From an uncultured Dehalococcoidia bacterium (lineage in GTDB: Bacteria > Chloroflexota > Dehalococcoidia > Lucifugimonadales > UBA3495), in the NCBI GenBank assembly GCA_951813535.1, contig OX638345.1, positions 3,898,608 through 3,962,607 on the forward strand: a stretch of DNA of 64,000 nucleotides, in the 5' to 3' direction. Positions 26,251 to 37,076 of this stretch are shown piece by piece. The notes below the pieces were generated by a model. It was not told the DNA's origin. It searched no databases and saw only the letters and a program-made list of their open reading frames with translations. The stretch's first letter is position 1. Each line of letters begins with the position of its first letter. A program made the translations under genes and the position numbers.

Positions 26251-26670
26251 TCACGCGGCGACGCTCCGCCGCGTCATACTCCAAACGCGCAAGCCGGCCA
26301 CCACCATCAGGATGGGCAGCGCCGCGCCCAGGACGGACCAGAACTGGCCGTCCGCCACATTGCCGGGCGAAAGAGAAAGGAACCAGTTCCAGAAGTATAT
26401 GATCGACGCGGCCACCGACCCGTAGAAGACCGTGTTGACCTCGAGGTAGCGTTTCAGGTCCGCCGAACCTTCGCCGTCGAACCGGCGTTTGATGACGTAG
26501 CTCGCCGCCACCGTGACCAGCATCGCCGGCGCGATGAACCAGTTCATGTAGTGCCACACCATGAACGGCGCGTCGCCGGCATGATGGAACGGAGTGAAGA
26601 TGAAATGGACGGCAATGGCCGTACCAGTCAGCGCGACGTAAGCCGCCGCAACGCGGAGTATGTAAGACAT
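26251..26670 (-). CDS. Small four-helix membrane protein
   Basis: A 139-residue protein with four membrane segments (about residues 5-25, 42-62, 82-100 and 108-128). AGGAG lies six bases before the ATG at 26670. His and Trp residues cluster near the second segment (FHHAG, VWHYMNWF). I recognise no family; the size and pattern recall small integral proteins of unknown function found across Chloroflexota and Actinobacteria. Confidence 0.75.
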   Translation of the reverse strand: MSYILRVAAAYVALTGTAIAVHFIFTPFHHAGDAPFMVWHYMNWFIAPAMLVTVAASYVIKRRFDGEGSADLKRYLEVNTVFYGSVAASIIYFWNWFLSLSPGNVADGQFWSVLGAALPILMVVAGLRVWSMTRRSVAA

Positions 26671-27235
26671 AGCAGCTCCTCTTATTCCCGTTAACCTGCG
26701 TAGTTATCGTTTTGCGCGGCATCACCACAGACCGGCACCTCCTGACCCGGCGACGCCACACGAACCCCAGCAACAAGCCCTCCCCTCATCCACGTTATGC
26801 CGTGGATAGTTGGATCCCACCGCCCGGCCCGACACGCTCATGCCCACGTCTCATGCGACGCACTACATTCAGGATAGCCCACCAATGTGAAAAGGCCGTG
26901 CATTAGCGGGCTGTTTGTGTGTAAATTTCGTGCGGATTCATACTTGCTCCAACGGACCACCCGCCGATTTGATGACACCAGACCGTTGCGCGGTCAGCAC
27001 CGCCGCCAATAGGCTCGGGGCATCATCCGCCCTGCGAGCGTCGACTTGGCCGTCCGCCGCGAACACCCCCGCATCTGGGCCACCTGGCTGCGTGTCCGAG
27101 AAACACGGTTGTTGAGGTGTTGGCGTAAGATGGTCCGAGCATGAAGTTGGCGGTGATCCACCCCCAAATCAACCTTCCCCAAATCAACCTTCTCCAATCC
27201 TTCATGGCTAATCCTCAGACAGGCTGCTGGCGTCG
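26671..27235. other. Intergenic, no gene seen
   Basis: Short frames on both strands do not look like protein. At 27165-27196 a 15-base unit (CCCCAAATCAACCTT) is repeated twice in tandem. Nothing else stands out. Confidence 0.4.
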
Positions 27236-27800
27236 TCGGTGCTCCGCGTACCGCCGCCGGACCCGTTCCACGAGTTTGTGGTTTACCTTCCACTCAGCAG
27301 GTCTCAGCAGGGCGGTGACCCGGCAGTAACCCTACCGGCCGGACCGGGTGGCCAGTCCCACAATATCGTTGGTCAGAGCTCGGGTCAGCGCCCGCTCGTC
27401 GTCCCTGACCAACGGATCACGTCGCTGGGTCGGGCGAGGCTGCGCCGAAACCTTGCAGGTCCGACGCTCCGACACCGCCGGGACTGACCGAACGTGTTGG
27501 ACGCACCGGCGGCGACGGGCTCGGCTTAGAAGTTTCCCTCCGAGCCTCCTTGAGGATCTGGTTGTCCACGTTGAGTCGGCCATCGCCCGCTTGAGCCGGC
27601 TTTTCTCGGTTCCCAACTGCTTCGGGCGCCGGGCCCGAACCACCCGAAGACTGCCATACTCGGCCTGCCAGCGATAGAAGATCTGCTCCGAGACCCCGAC
27701 GCGACGGGCGGCCCAGGCAACGGTATTGCCCGTCGTGATGATCTCCTCGGCGGTGTGCTTCCTGTTCGGCGCGTCTGATCCCCACTTTGTCCAGGACCCT
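27236..27800 (-). pseudogene. IS3-family transposase remnant
   Basis: Read on the minus strand, the pieces are RKHTAEEII, VAWAARRVGVSEQIFYRW and QAEYGSLRV (orfA helix-turn-helix), DNQILKEA in a second frame (leucine-zipper end of orfA), then the orfB start (ALTRALTNDIVGLATRSGR and RVTALLRPAEWKVNHKLVER). At least two frameshifts are needed, and the catalytic DDE part is missing. It lies directly downstream of the addA gene. Confidence 0.75.
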
Positions 27801-27842
27801 GACACCGACCCGGGATCGTTTCTCGGGAGTGAGGTCATGGGC

Positions 27843-30800
27843 TCACCGCATGACGTTGGCGACAACTTGGGGGATCTCTTCGATCAACTCTCGCAAGTTG
27901 TCGATCTCCCTCAACCCATCGGGACAGCGCACGAACAGGAACTGTACCGCTTTCACGCTGATGCCGGTGGCGCGTTCGACTGCCGCGGCGTAGGCGGCAC
28001 CCTGCATGCGGTAATGGCGGAGTTTCACTTCCACGGCCGCATCGTTGTCGACCCGGTCTGATTTGTAGTCCAGTATCACCAATTGGTCGTCGTGGTCGCG
28101 GTAGAGCAGGTCGATGATGCCTTCGACCACGATAGGCCCCCGGAGAGTGTCCACGGTGGCGGCCACGGGTACCTCGGACCAGAGCTTCGGAGCATGCAGT
28201 GCCGCAGAGATCGCCGGGCTCCGTAACGCCCGGTTCGCCAGCCTGGCGATGTCCTCCCCGCTGTCCGCCACCCCGTACTCCTCGGCGCAACTCCGGGCGA
28301 TCTGTGCGACCCCGGGATCCAGTTCGGCAAGTATGTCGTCCGCCGTGTCGTCATCTTTCAGGGGTAGCTTTTGGGATATCCGGTCGGCCACCACTTGCAG
28401 CGCTTTATGCAGCGCGCTGCCGAAGGCTGTCCCGCCTCTCCCCGCGCGGTCGATGGCTTCGCTGTCCCGGTCGGCGTCCTTGTCTTCGATGTCTGCGTCA
28501 GGCGCCGCCACGCCCTTGGCAACCCTCGTCGCGGTGACGGCCTGGGGAAACCCTCGATGCCGGATTGATTCCTCCCGTGCCTGTTGCCAGTCATCCGGAG
28601 AGTATTCCGCAAGCGATTTCGCCTGATCAACGGGCGACTGATATCTGGTCCCGCCGTCAACTCCAGCCTGCAACGCGGAGTGAGGCAACGCAGTAATCCC
28701 GTCCAGTTCGGCAATCTGCGCCACGATGCCCGAGCCGTGTTGATTGCCGCGCGCCGTGGATTGATACATGCTCACCAACAGATGGTCTCGGGCGCGGGTC
28801 GCTCCGACATAGGCCAGCCGCACCTGCTCCGCTGCTGCGTGGTACTTTTCCCACTCCAGCAGGTCGGCATATCCCGGGGTCTGCATACGACCGAGCTTGA
28901 CCTCCGCGAGCCCGGTCCTGAGATCGAAGAGCACGGAGCGACTGGTGGCTGAGGGGTTCTGCTCCAGCCCAAGCAGGATAACAACGGGAAACTCCAGGCC
29001 CTTGGCCGCATGCATCGTCATGATCCGCACCGCATCGTCATCGGTCTCCGGGACAGCAATTTCGGTGATGCGGGCTCCTTCTTCCTGTTGCAGGTCAGCC
29101 CATTGCAAAAACGCGTGCAGCGTCAACGGCGGCGCGCTTGGGCTCGCCTCGCCGGCCTGCTCGAGTTGCCGGGCCTGCTCTTCCAGGAACCTGCGGCGAC
29201 GCCAGATTTCCCGGGGACGCTCCTCTACCAGATCCAACTCTTCAAGCCGTCTTTCTCGGATGAACTTCGCTATCAATCGTGCCACGCCCGCGGTCTGCCG
29301 CATCTCGTGGTAGGCGCGAAGTTTCAACAGGCCGGACCGGACGGGGAAGTCTGGACCCAACTCAGCAAGTTGTTGACGTCGTTCGGCGCCGTAATCGCCA
29401 AACCTCTCACTGTCGTCAAGCAGCCTTGATTGATAGTTCCAGTTTCCGCCGGCTCCCCGCCAGCGCGCCAGCATCACGTCGGAACAGGCGAAGGCCGGAG
29501 ACCGCAGGGCTGCCACGATGGACACCTCGTCTGAAGGGTCGTCAATGGCCCTGAGGCAGTTGAGGAGGTCTTGAACCTCCTGGGTTCCAAACACCAGGGA
29601 ACGGCCCTCGAGCCGGTACGGTATTCCGGCTTGTTCCAATGCCCGCGTCAGAATGCCCAACCCGGTTCGGGAGCGAATCAGGACGCAGACGTCCCGCAGC
29701 TCGGCTGGCCGGACACCTCCCGTCTCCCGATTGCATACCAGGAGACGACTGGAAGCGCCCTCACCGGCGGAATCAGCGATGATGCCGGCGACGTGACGAG
29801 CCTGCTCGCGGCGGAGGCTATCGGCGTTCCGCTCCCTGGGCTCGCCGAACACCCTGACCGCAGCTGTGAGATCAGGCCGCTGGAGACCCGGGTTGGGCTG
29901 CAGGGCAATATACTCGGCCTGCAGGTCGGCCTCTTCCACCATCAATTCGCTGAATACCGCGTTCACCCAATCCAGTATCGGCTTTTGCGATCGGCGGTTT
30001 TCGGTCAGCGTCAGCGAATGCAGTTGTCCGCTCTCCCTGACCAGCCGGGTGACCCCGATGTCGGCCCGGCGAAACCGGTATATGGACTGCTTGGAGTCAC
30101 CCACGATGAACAGCTTGCCGGGGACGAGGGGAATGGAGTGCCAGTTTGATGCTGCCACGTCAGTTTCGGGAGTCGTTGCCAGGTAGAACGCGATTTCGGC
30201 CTGCAGCGGGTCGGTATCCTGGAACTCGTCGATCAGGATGTGGGTGTACCGATCCTGGAACCGGCGCCGGGTGGGCGCGTCGTCCCGAAGCAGGTCTCGC
30301 GCCCACACCAGGAGATCGTTGAAGGTGGCGACTCCTTCCGCCTTGCGTTCCGTCGCATAGTCCAGAGCGAAAATCTTCCGCAGGTCGCGGAGGAGAACAA
30401 CGGCCGGAGCAAACCGCACGGCGTTCTGGAAAGGCCGGCCGATTTCCTCGCGAAACTGCTTGCGAACCTCCGTGATGGGGATCGTCCAGTTTCGGGCGGA
30501 GGAGCCCCGGGTTCCGGCGTAATCAACGATCGCTCCCTGTTCCAGCGCCCGGGCGGCGTCCGGCGGACGGTCCGCCGCTTCAAGAACGGCCTCCACGGTC
30601 TGGGCAGCGAACGAAATCTGCTGAAACAGGCCATCCGATGGGTCGGTACACTGTTCGCGCAGGGTTTTCAATTTGCCCAGCGTCTCTTCCGCCAAGGCTC
30701 GCAGGTCGATTTCCGGCGTGCTGCGCTCGCTGGCCAGGCGGTCATAATTCTCGTCAAAAGCTCGGGCGATTTCGTTCCAGGACGAAACTCCGGCGTTGAC

Positions 30801-31343
30801 CCCTATCAGATGCCGGAGCGCGCCCGTTAACACGGGATCGGCGTCGGCGTCGTTGCCCAGCGCGCGGTCCATCCATTGCTCCCACTGCTCTTCAAATCGC
30901 TGGACAGCCTCGACCGCGTCCATTGGTGTCCAGCCTGGCGGGAGATCAACCGCCAGAGGACGTTCCCGCAGCAGCTGCGCGGCGAAACTGTGAATGGTCT
31001 GGACCGCAGATTGATCCAATTCTCCGATCGCGAAGCGTATACGGACCCGGTCCCGGTCGGTCATCTGTTGTGCCAACAGGTCGTGAGCGTTGGCGGGATT
31101 GCCGTCATCCAACAATTGTTCCATTCGCGACCGGATGCGTTCGGAGAGCTCAGCCGCCGCCGCCTCCGTGAAGGTGATGGCGACGATGTTCTGCATTTTC
31201 ACGCCTGCCTTCACCAGGGCAACCACCCGGCTGACCAGAGCGTAGGTCTTTCCGGTCCCGGCCCCTGCCTCGATCATGAGGTTGGCGTCGAGATCATGGA
31301 CGATTCTGTCCAGGGTCATGTTGTCGTCAGTCTTCGTCGTCAT
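27843..31343 (-). CDS. addA: AddA-like helicase-nuclease (UvrD/RecB type)
   Basis: An 1166-residue protein, started at the ATG at 31343, which overlaps the end of the addB-like gene. SF1 helicase motifs are in order: Walker A EAGAGTGKTYAL (about residue 25), LIDEFQDTDPLQAE, VGDSKQSIYRFRRAD, TMHAAKGLEFPVVILLG and YVGATRARDHLLVS. The C-terminal part is a RecB-type nuclease: FGSALHKAL, GIIDLLYRD and ILDYKSD, the PD-(D/E)XK core. With AddB it would process double-strand breaks for RecA loading and degrade foreign linear DNA. The pairing with AddB and coupled starts makes this call firm. Confidence 0.93.
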   Translation of the reverse strand: MTTKTDDNMTLDRIVHDLDANLMIEAGAGTGKTYALVSRVVALVKAGVKMQNIVAITFTEAAAAELSERIRSRMEQLLDDGNPANAHDLLAQQMTDRDRVRIRFAIGELDQSAVQTIHSFAAQLLRERPLAVDLPPGWTPMDAVEAVQRFEEQWEQWMDRALGNDADADPVLTGALRHLIGVNAGVSSWNEIARAFDENYDRLASERSTPEIDLRALAEETLGKLKTLREQCTDPSDGLFQQISFAAQTVEAVLEAADRPPDAARALEQGAIVDYAGTRGSSARNWTIPITEVRKQFREEIGRPFQNAVRFAPAVVLLRDLRKIFALDYATERKAEGVATFNDLLVWARDLLRDDAPTRRRFQDRYTHILIDEFQDTDPLQAEIAFYLATTPETDVAASNWHSIPLVPGKLFIVGDSKQSIYRFRRADIGVTRLVRESGQLHSLTLTENRRSQKPILDWVNAVFSELMVEEADLQAEYIALQPNPGLQRPDLTAAVRVFGEPRERNADSLRREQARHVAGIIADSAGEGASSRLLVCNRETGGVRPAELRDVCVLIRSRTGLGILTRALEQAGIPYRLEGRSLVFGTQEVQDLLNCLRAIDDPSDEVSIVAALRSPAFACSDVMLARWRGAGGNWNYQSRLLDDSERFGDYGAERRQQLAELGPDFPVRSGLLKLRAYHEMRQTAGVARLIAKFIRERRLEELDLVEERPREIWRRRRFLEEQARQLEQAGEASPSAPPLTLHAFLQWADLQQEEGARITEIAVPETDDDAVRIMTMHAAKGLEFPVVILLGLEQNPSATSRSVLFDLRTGLAEVKLGRMQTPGYADLLEWEKYHAAAEQVRLAYVGATRARDHLLVSMYQSTARGNQHGSGIVAQIAELDGITALPHSALQAGVDGGTRYQSPVDQAKSLAEYSPDDWQQAREESIRHRGFPQAVTATRVAKGVAAPDADIEDKDADRDSEAIDRAGRGGTAFGSALHKALQVVADRISQKLPLKDDDTADDILAELDPGVAQIARSCAEEYGVADSGEDIARLANRALRSPAISAALHAPKLWSEVPVAATVDTLRGPIVVEGIIDLLYRDHDDQLVILDYKSDRVDNDAAVEVKLRHYRMQGAAYAAAVERATGISVKAVQFLFVRCPDGLREIDNLRELIEEIPQVVANVMR

Positions 31344-34300
31344 CAGCACCAATCGCGGCCTTGCTGCCCAGTGAGTTAAATGGTTGGACGGTTTCAGCGT
31401 CGGTCAGACCCTTGCGTTCCCAGGCCTGCCGTCGGCGTACGGGGCACAGCCGATTGAACTCGCAGTACGTACAGTTGCCCCGTTCCTGGCTGCTGTCGCC
31501 CGCGGTTTCCGGCGTAGCCGGGAAAATGCCGCGCCGGGCGGCGTCGACTATCGCGACGAGCGTGGCGCTGAACGCTTCGCGGTCGGCTTCGGTGTAAGGC
31601 GCCACGCCGTGGATGTTGTTTTCGGCCAGGGGAAAACAATAGGAAGCGGTGATGCTGAATTGGTTGTCGGGATATTTTTGGCGCGCGGCCGCCGCATAAA
31701 CCGGCAACTGCAGCGCCCGTCCGTTGGCCAACGTACGCGTCGCTTTGCGGCCCCTGGAACCGTCAAAGTAGGGTTCGGGTCGCCCGGTCTTGAAATCGCG
31801 GACCCTCACCTCGTTGCCTATCACGTCGACGCGGTCGATTTTGCCCCGAAACCAGACCTCGCCCAGGCCTTCCACGTTGAAGCCCACCTCGCCGATTTCG
31901 GTTCCCGGGCCGAAGCCTTCCTCGGCCACCGATTCGCTTGGGACACCGGTCAGCCACTCCATCTCGTGGTCCGCGAATCTTTGGAGACTTTCCCGGACGT
32001 CCTCCTTGGTCATATCCCAAAGCAGAGGGTAGCCCGTGACGCCACGTTGCGCGGCGACCAGGAACTCCTCTTCCGCCAATGACAGCAGGTCGGCGTCGGC
32101 CTGCGCGCCTTCCTCCACGAAACGCTCCAGGATCCGATGCACCAGAGCGCCCCGTTCCAATGGACTCATGGCATCTTCTTCCTCCTCGCCCGGCAGCGCA
32201 GCCAGACGCAGCACCCGGCTGAGAAAGAATTTGTGCGGACAGGTCGCCCACGTTTCCAGGGCGCTGGGTGATACGGGTCGTTCCCTGGTGCCGATGGAGG
32301 CGATGGCTGGAATGTCCACCTCCACCCGACCTTCCCACTGCGACAGCGCTCCACCGTTTCGGGCGTCTCTCGCGTTCAGAGCCTGACTCATCCGCAGGTG
32401 GGATGCGATAGCCGGATGGTGGCGGCGGGAATCCCGTGGCTGAGCGACCAGATGCATCAGGTTGTAATCGGCGGAGTCGGCGGGTTCGATGTCAGGGCTC
32501 GCGAGGGCTCGCAGACCGCCTTCCCGGGAGCGGATGTACGTGAGCCAGGGTTTGGCTTCCAGATTGTCAACCAGGTTTTCATAGGTGAGCCGGTCAGCTG
32601 CGCCCGCTTGCTGATGCCGGCGGTTGGCGGCTTCGATGAGCCACCGCGACGGATAGGCCGCGCTGCGTTCGGCAGTGGCCGACGGCCAGGACAACACGGC
32701 TTTTTGCCCGGCGGCCACGGCAGCCATAAAATCGTATCGTTCCAGGGACGCCAGCCGGTCCAGGTCGGATTGGCTCTGCGCCAGCCACGGGCTGCGGTGC
32801 GGTCGCGGTGGAAACTGACGCTCCACCATGCCCAGGACGTACACCACATCGTAATCCGCGCCGGCGATACCGGCCGGCGGGCCCATGTAGACCCCATTTC
32901 CAACTTGGCGACCCCGTTCGGACACCGGGCTTTGCAGACCCTCCCGCACGGCTTCGCGGAGCGCTTCCGGACTGTATTCGACTCCCCAATCACCCAGGCT
33001 GCTGAAACCTCCCGCCACTTCGTCGATCCGCCGGAGGTCCTCCTCCGCCTCTCCAGGCACAACCCAGCGGTAGGCCGTGACCAATTCCTGTAGCCGTTGC
33101 GAGGCGAAATCCCATCCCACGTTATCCGCCCGGCCCAGGCTGGACAGGTGAGCAGCCAGTTGCTCGACGAAGTGCAACAATTCCCTGACCTGCTGCCTCA
33201 GGCGCTCCATGAACGGGTTGTCATCCCCGCCGCTTGCCGCGTCGGCCTGCGGTTCCATTTGCGCCACGTAGACGGAGAGGCGCTCTCGCCAATTTTGGAC
33301 CGTCCCGCCGGACCTGGCGTTCCGAGCCAGGTTGGCCCAGGCAGCAGCCGGCGCCGTTCGGGGACGTGGTGGGTCTTCGGCCTCTGCCGTTTCCCGTTGC
33401 CACCGCACCGGCGCGGAGGTGAACCATTCGATCAGTCGTTCGCGGTCAATCGTCCGTCCGGGTCCGTTCAGCTCCGCCGCAAGGTCCGTCAATCCCAGCA
33501 GGACTCGGCCGCCCGGCGTATCGGCCAGTCGACGGTAATCCACTCCGGTGTAGGGTACACCAGCGAAGTCGAACTCCTGGCGGAGCAGGCTGCCGTAGGG
33601 ATTGTCCTGCCGGTAAACCACGGCGATGCGGTGAAAGGGCCTGTCGTCGGCCGCGATGCTTCGTATGACGGAACGGACTTCCTCCTCGGGGTCTGGAGCC
33701 ACCACGATGGACAGCGAATCGGCGTCGGTCTTCAGGTGTAGCGGGTCGGCATCGGGGACGTTGGATGCCTCTACGGCCGCTGGACCGTCGAGCAGTTCCA
33801 GCAGCTTCAGCACCGGCGCGTCGGCATCGTCGTCGCCCACCAACCCCGCGATCACCCGGCACTTGCCCCGATCCAGCAGCGCGCGGGCCAATTCCGTGTC
33901 TGCGACGGACAGGCGACGGGGCAGGTAATAGATCACGGCCGGTTCCCGGCCCGGTTCCCAACGATCGTTCAGGGCTTCAACCGCCATGGACGCCAACTCC
34001 GTCGGCAGGTAATAACCTCTCGCGTCCACCAAAGTCCGGTAATCGCCGTAGAGGCGCTCGGCCAGGAGGCGCATGTCGTCAGGCTCATCGATGGGAGCAA
34101 CGTCAGCGAGGTCGGGCCGCTCAGCCATTTCACGAAATGCCGCCGTAAGCGAGCGATAGAAGCGGCGGCAACCGGCCGAGCCGAAACCCAGGCGGTTGGC
34201 GTCGGGCTCTGCAACTAAACGCACCGCCTGTGTTTCCAGCGTACGGGGCAACTGCTTGCCCACGGGGTCCGCCAGTTCTTTGGCAAGATGCCGCCCGGTC

Positions 34301-34494
34301 TGAACGGCGACGTTCACCGTGCCGGACACGCCCAAGCGGTGCCGCACGGACTGCGCCACGTCGCGATGGTCCGTGATGATTACCACTCTTGCGAATGGAT
34401 CGGACGCCTGAACGTCCGCAACCGTCTGAACGAGGCTCGACAGTGCTGCCGTTCCCACCGGGACGACGTTGAATAACAAATCGGTTTGGCTCAA
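31327..34494 (-). CDS. addB: AddB-like nuclease subunit
   Basis: A 1055-residue protein beginning with TTG at 34494. The N-terminal half is a degenerate helicase region. The C-terminal nuclease has RGKIDRVD, VRVRDFKTGRP and QLPVYAAA. The cysteines that hold the AddB iron-sulfur cluster are visible: one in ATCPHKFFLSR at about residue 750 and three in NCTYCEFNRLCP near the end. The gene precedes and overlaps the addA-like gene by 17 bases, the usual addB-addA order. Confidence 0.92.
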   Translation of the reverse strand: MSQTDLLFNVVPVGTAALSSLVQTVADVQASDPFARVVIITDHRDVAQSVRHRLGVSGTVNVAVQTGRHLAKELADPVGKQLPRTLETQAVRLVAEPDANRLGFGSAGCRRFYRSLTAAFREMAERPDLADVAPIDEPDDMRLLAERLYGDYRTLVDARGYYLPTELASMAVEALNDRWEPGREPAVIYYLPRRLSVADTELARALLDRGKCRVIAGLVGDDDADAPVLKLLELLDGPAAVEASNVPDADPLHLKTDADSLSIVVAPDPEEEVRSVIRSIAADDRPFHRIAVVYRQDNPYGSLLRQEFDFAGVPYTGVDYRRLADTPGGRVLLGLTDLAAELNGPGRTIDRERLIEWFTSAPVRWQRETAEAEDPPRPRTAPAAAWANLARNARSGGTVQNWRERLSVYVAQMEPQADAASGGDDNPFMERLRQQVRELLHFVEQLAAHLSSLGRADNVGWDFASQRLQELVTAYRWVVPGEAEEDLRRIDEVAGGFSSLGDWGVEYSPEALREAVREGLQSPVSERGRQVGNGVYMGPPAGIAGADYDVVYVLGMVERQFPPRPHRSPWLAQSQSDLDRLASLERYDFMAAVAAGQKAVLSWPSATAERSAAYPSRWLIEAANRRHQQAGAADRLTYENLVDNLEAKPWLTYIRSREGGLRALASPDIEPADSADYNLMHLVAQPRDSRRHHPAIASHLRMSQALNARDARNGGALSQWEGRVEVDIPAIASIGTRERPVSPSALETWATCPHKFFLSRVLRLAALPGEEEEDAMSPLERGALVHRILERFVEEGAQADADLLSLAEEEFLVAAQRGVTGYPLLWDMTKEDVRESLQRFADHEMEWLTGVPSESVAEEGFGPGTEIGEVGFNVEGLGEVWFRGKIDRVDVIGNEVRVRDFKTGRPEPYFDGSRGRKATRTLANGRALQLPVYAAAARQKYPDNQFSITASYCFPLAENNIHGVAPYTEADREAFSATLVAIVDAARRGIFPATPETAGDSSQERGNCTYCEFNRLCPVRRRQAWERKGLTDAETVQPFNSLGSKAAIGADDDED

Positions 34495-34772
34495 TTTCTC
34501 AGCGCCTCAGTGTTTGTTTCTTTCCTTGAGGTATCTTGCGCGATCGCTAACAACCCTTGGGCACCCATGCCAGGGGTCTTGGAAAACGACGCGACACGGG
34601 CCATGTCTCTCGCTGTCAGTAGTCCCCGAGTTTTCCTGAGGGCGGGGACCTTATCCAGGATAGTGTAACAATAGTCTACCGGACGGCTCTGGTGCGTTCT
34701 CTTGAAAAGCGTCAGGTTCGGCCGGTACTCCCCGCTGGGGGTGGCTGAATCGCGATCAGCAGTGAGCAGCAA
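34491..34772 (-). CDS. Small frame overlapping the addB start, doubtful
   Basis: A 93-codon frame ends with TGA sharing bases with the TTG start of addB, an arrangement typical of coupled genes. The protein (PNLTLFKRTHQSRPVDYCYT, then GLLTARDMARVASF) has no recognisable family. It could be a real leader gene, or simply the untranslated region upstream of addB. Confidence 0.25.
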   Translation of the reverse strand: MLLTADRDSATPSGEYRPNLTLFKRTHQSRPVDYCYTILDKVPALRKTRGLLTARDMARVASFSKTPGMGAQGLLAIAQDTSRKETNTEALRN

Positions 34773-35129
34773 CGCGGGTTGTCCTGGTCGATACCCACCC
34801 TCTCGCCACCACGGTACGATCTCCCCAAGTCCGACGCCGCTAAATCTTCCGGCCCTCGTTTGGGTTCGCCGTATCGGTCAGGAGGTTTTTCCCACCGGGG
34901 CGCGGGCAACCACCCTGCGCACATGCGATGCCCACCAGCCGACGACAAATTGCAATCCGTGGCATGGTACAACTCTCCCGATGGACGGCTCGCAGGCTGC
35001 CTGGGACTCTTATAGACGACCTGGAGGACCGTCGAGGACCGACGCCCTCCCTCAGCGGACGCGAACTGAACCGCGAGACTCCGCCAGCATCGCAAGGTCG
35101 ATTACGCCAGCAGCGCGCACGCTGGAGGC

Positions 35130-36130
35130 ATCGCGACTCGTCCGGGTTCGGGGTACTGACCAGAACTTCAGCCAACGGTTGACGCACTTCGAGTTGGGCT
35201 TTGCTTCGGGCAGCACGCCCCATGCTGGAAACCGGTATGGCCAAGCCAAACGATTGGATGATGTGCTGGTCCATCAACGATGGATCAGCACATCAGGCAA
35301 TGGACGAGATGCACGCGGTCCGGGGCGCCGGGTCTGGGGCGCAGCTCCAGCGTGCGGTACATCCGCTCCGACACGAAGGGAGCCCGAGGCGCCGTGAGCC
35401 TGGTGACCACCATCAGGCATTGCTACAACGTGGCGTAGGCCTCAACCTTATCGACGCCTTTTGCCGATTTCCAGAGACGGTGGCGCGACCAGCGCACACA
35501 CCCGTTGGACAGGACGTTGATAAATTCGGCGGTGCTTCGTCCAGCCTCGCCTACGTCATTGCCGTTTAGTATGTCATCCACCTCGACGATCAACGGGTTG
35601 AGTTCCGCGAGGACCCATCGGACCAAATCGGCCTTCGGTCGCCATCCCTCGAGCACATAGGCCGGCTTAAAGCCGTCAATGTTGGCGAAGGTGGTAAAGA
35701 ACCGATAGACATTCCACAGCGCCAGGAGAACCCGCCGCATGGTTTGCTGGACCATGCGGCGGGCAAAATGGAGCGGCTCTCCTGGTTGAGGTCAAGTCAG
35801 CAGATGCCAACGCAGGGCGTCGGCTCCGTAAGTGTCCAGAATGGCGCCGAGGGCGGTTTCGTTTCGGCGGCTACGCGCGGTGTTCGATGGGCAGGAAAGG
35901 GGGTCGAGATCGCTGAACGCCCTACCTTCCTCTGTTTCGGGCCTGGACAGCAGGCCGAGGCGGTTCTCGATTTCGCGCGAAATCGGCAGTCCCCTGGGTG
36001 TCTCCTCCGCCCGCGGGGACACCCTGTAGCCCTTCATGGTGCGGCACCGGCAGATGGCGTCCGGCTAAACCTGACCCAGGACGTGGCGAATGGCAGGGCT
36101 TCCGACGTCAGCGGTGCGCCTTCCATGCGC
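35130..36130 (-). pseudogene. ileS: Decayed isoleucyl-tRNA synthetase gene with a large internal deletion
   Basis: Read on the minus strand from right to left, the first recognisable part is the N-terminal region (AIRHVLGQV, stop, then AICRCRTMKGYRV and RGLPISREIENRLGLL). The sequence then jumps to the part behind the KMSKS loop (AILDTYGADALRWHLLT) and continues through the anticodon-binding domain (QQTMRRVLLALWNVYRFFTT, FANIDGF, VEAYATL), then APFVSERMYRTLEL and GRAARSKAQLEVRQPLAEVL. More than half of a normal 1000-residue IleRS is missing, including the editing domain. Several stops and frameshifts separate the pieces. A functional ileS must exist elsewhere in the genome. The segment identities are clear from the conserved blocks. 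Confidence 0.8.
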
Positions 36131-37050
36131 CACGAACAACGGCGCGTCCGGGTTAGGTCCCGTCAACAGGTGCAAATGGCGTCATCTGTGGTGACGTCGT
36201 TCAGGCTGCCGCCTGCAGGATGCTGGCCGCTGGCAAAGCCTCGGTGTCGATGTCGTTGGCGTGCGTAAACAGGCAGGAAATGCTGACGGTAGTCTCGCAG
36301 CTAAAGTCAACCATTTTTGAACGGTACGTTTACGCCCGAGCAGGGTTTGTGCAGCGCCGCCTGAACCTCCGTTGAGTTTCCCGGGCGGGCGCAGAAACTC
36401 TCCGTGGCCGCCGCGGGTGAAGCCGATCCGCATCCTCCTCCCCGCACGAGCTGTACAGGAACTGATGAGCGGCGACCGTACGTTGCCGATGCGGCTAAAT
36501 CGCGTGTGCGTCCGCACCTTCGTGCAGGAGAGAACGACTGAACCGTCTACGCTTTCTTTCAGAAGTCCAACGCGCCGCCATAGAATGGCGAATGCGGGCA
36601 GGGCAGGCGGCGAACGGGGAGCGTATACTTGCCAACGAAAGCAGAGGCATCGAGTTTGGCATGTGTCCCGACGTCGATGTGCGGCCGGGGAGCGCGGTGT
36701 TGAGCGAACCGCGGCGCCAGTTGGGAGACGGCGCCGACAACCCTACCAAACTTTGGCGGGCCGCCGGATGGCGCAGGGCGCCGACGCCGTGGAGCGGCCG
36801 AAGGGTTCAAGTCCGCGATACCGCGGGACGGATAAAGATGGCGGTTTGGACCTACAACCGGCTCGACGTGATTTTCTCCGATGAGTCGCGCTCGGTATCG
36901 GATCGCTTGGGCTACGTCAAAAGCTCTTACAAAATCAGGGGTGCCCTGGATCCCATCCGATTTGGCGAGGAAACGATCACAGAATTAATGCACAGGATTG
37001 GGCATTAGTGCGCCGCTCGCCTGATTTCAATAGTGGTAATAAAAGTGGTA
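36131..37050 (+). other. Mostly non-coding; one doubtful frame at 36592-37008
   Basis: No gene is clear. A plus-strand frame of 138 codons (36592-37008) has a protein-like second half (WTYNRLDVIFSDESRS, then ALDPIRFGEETITELMH) but a low-complexity first half, so it may be the end of a decayed gene. The rest looks random. Confidence 0.3.
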
Positions 37051-37076
37051 ACCGCCGTCGTAGGACGGCGGTTTTA
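37051..37076. terminator. Rho-independent terminator
   Basis: A perfect 9-bp stem (ACCGCCGTC and GACGGCGGT) with a GTAG loop is followed by TTTTAT on the plus strand. It could end a plus-strand transcript from the 36592 frame. It also lies 160 bases downstream of the integrase stop and may mark the edge of the integrated module. Confidence 0.65.
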
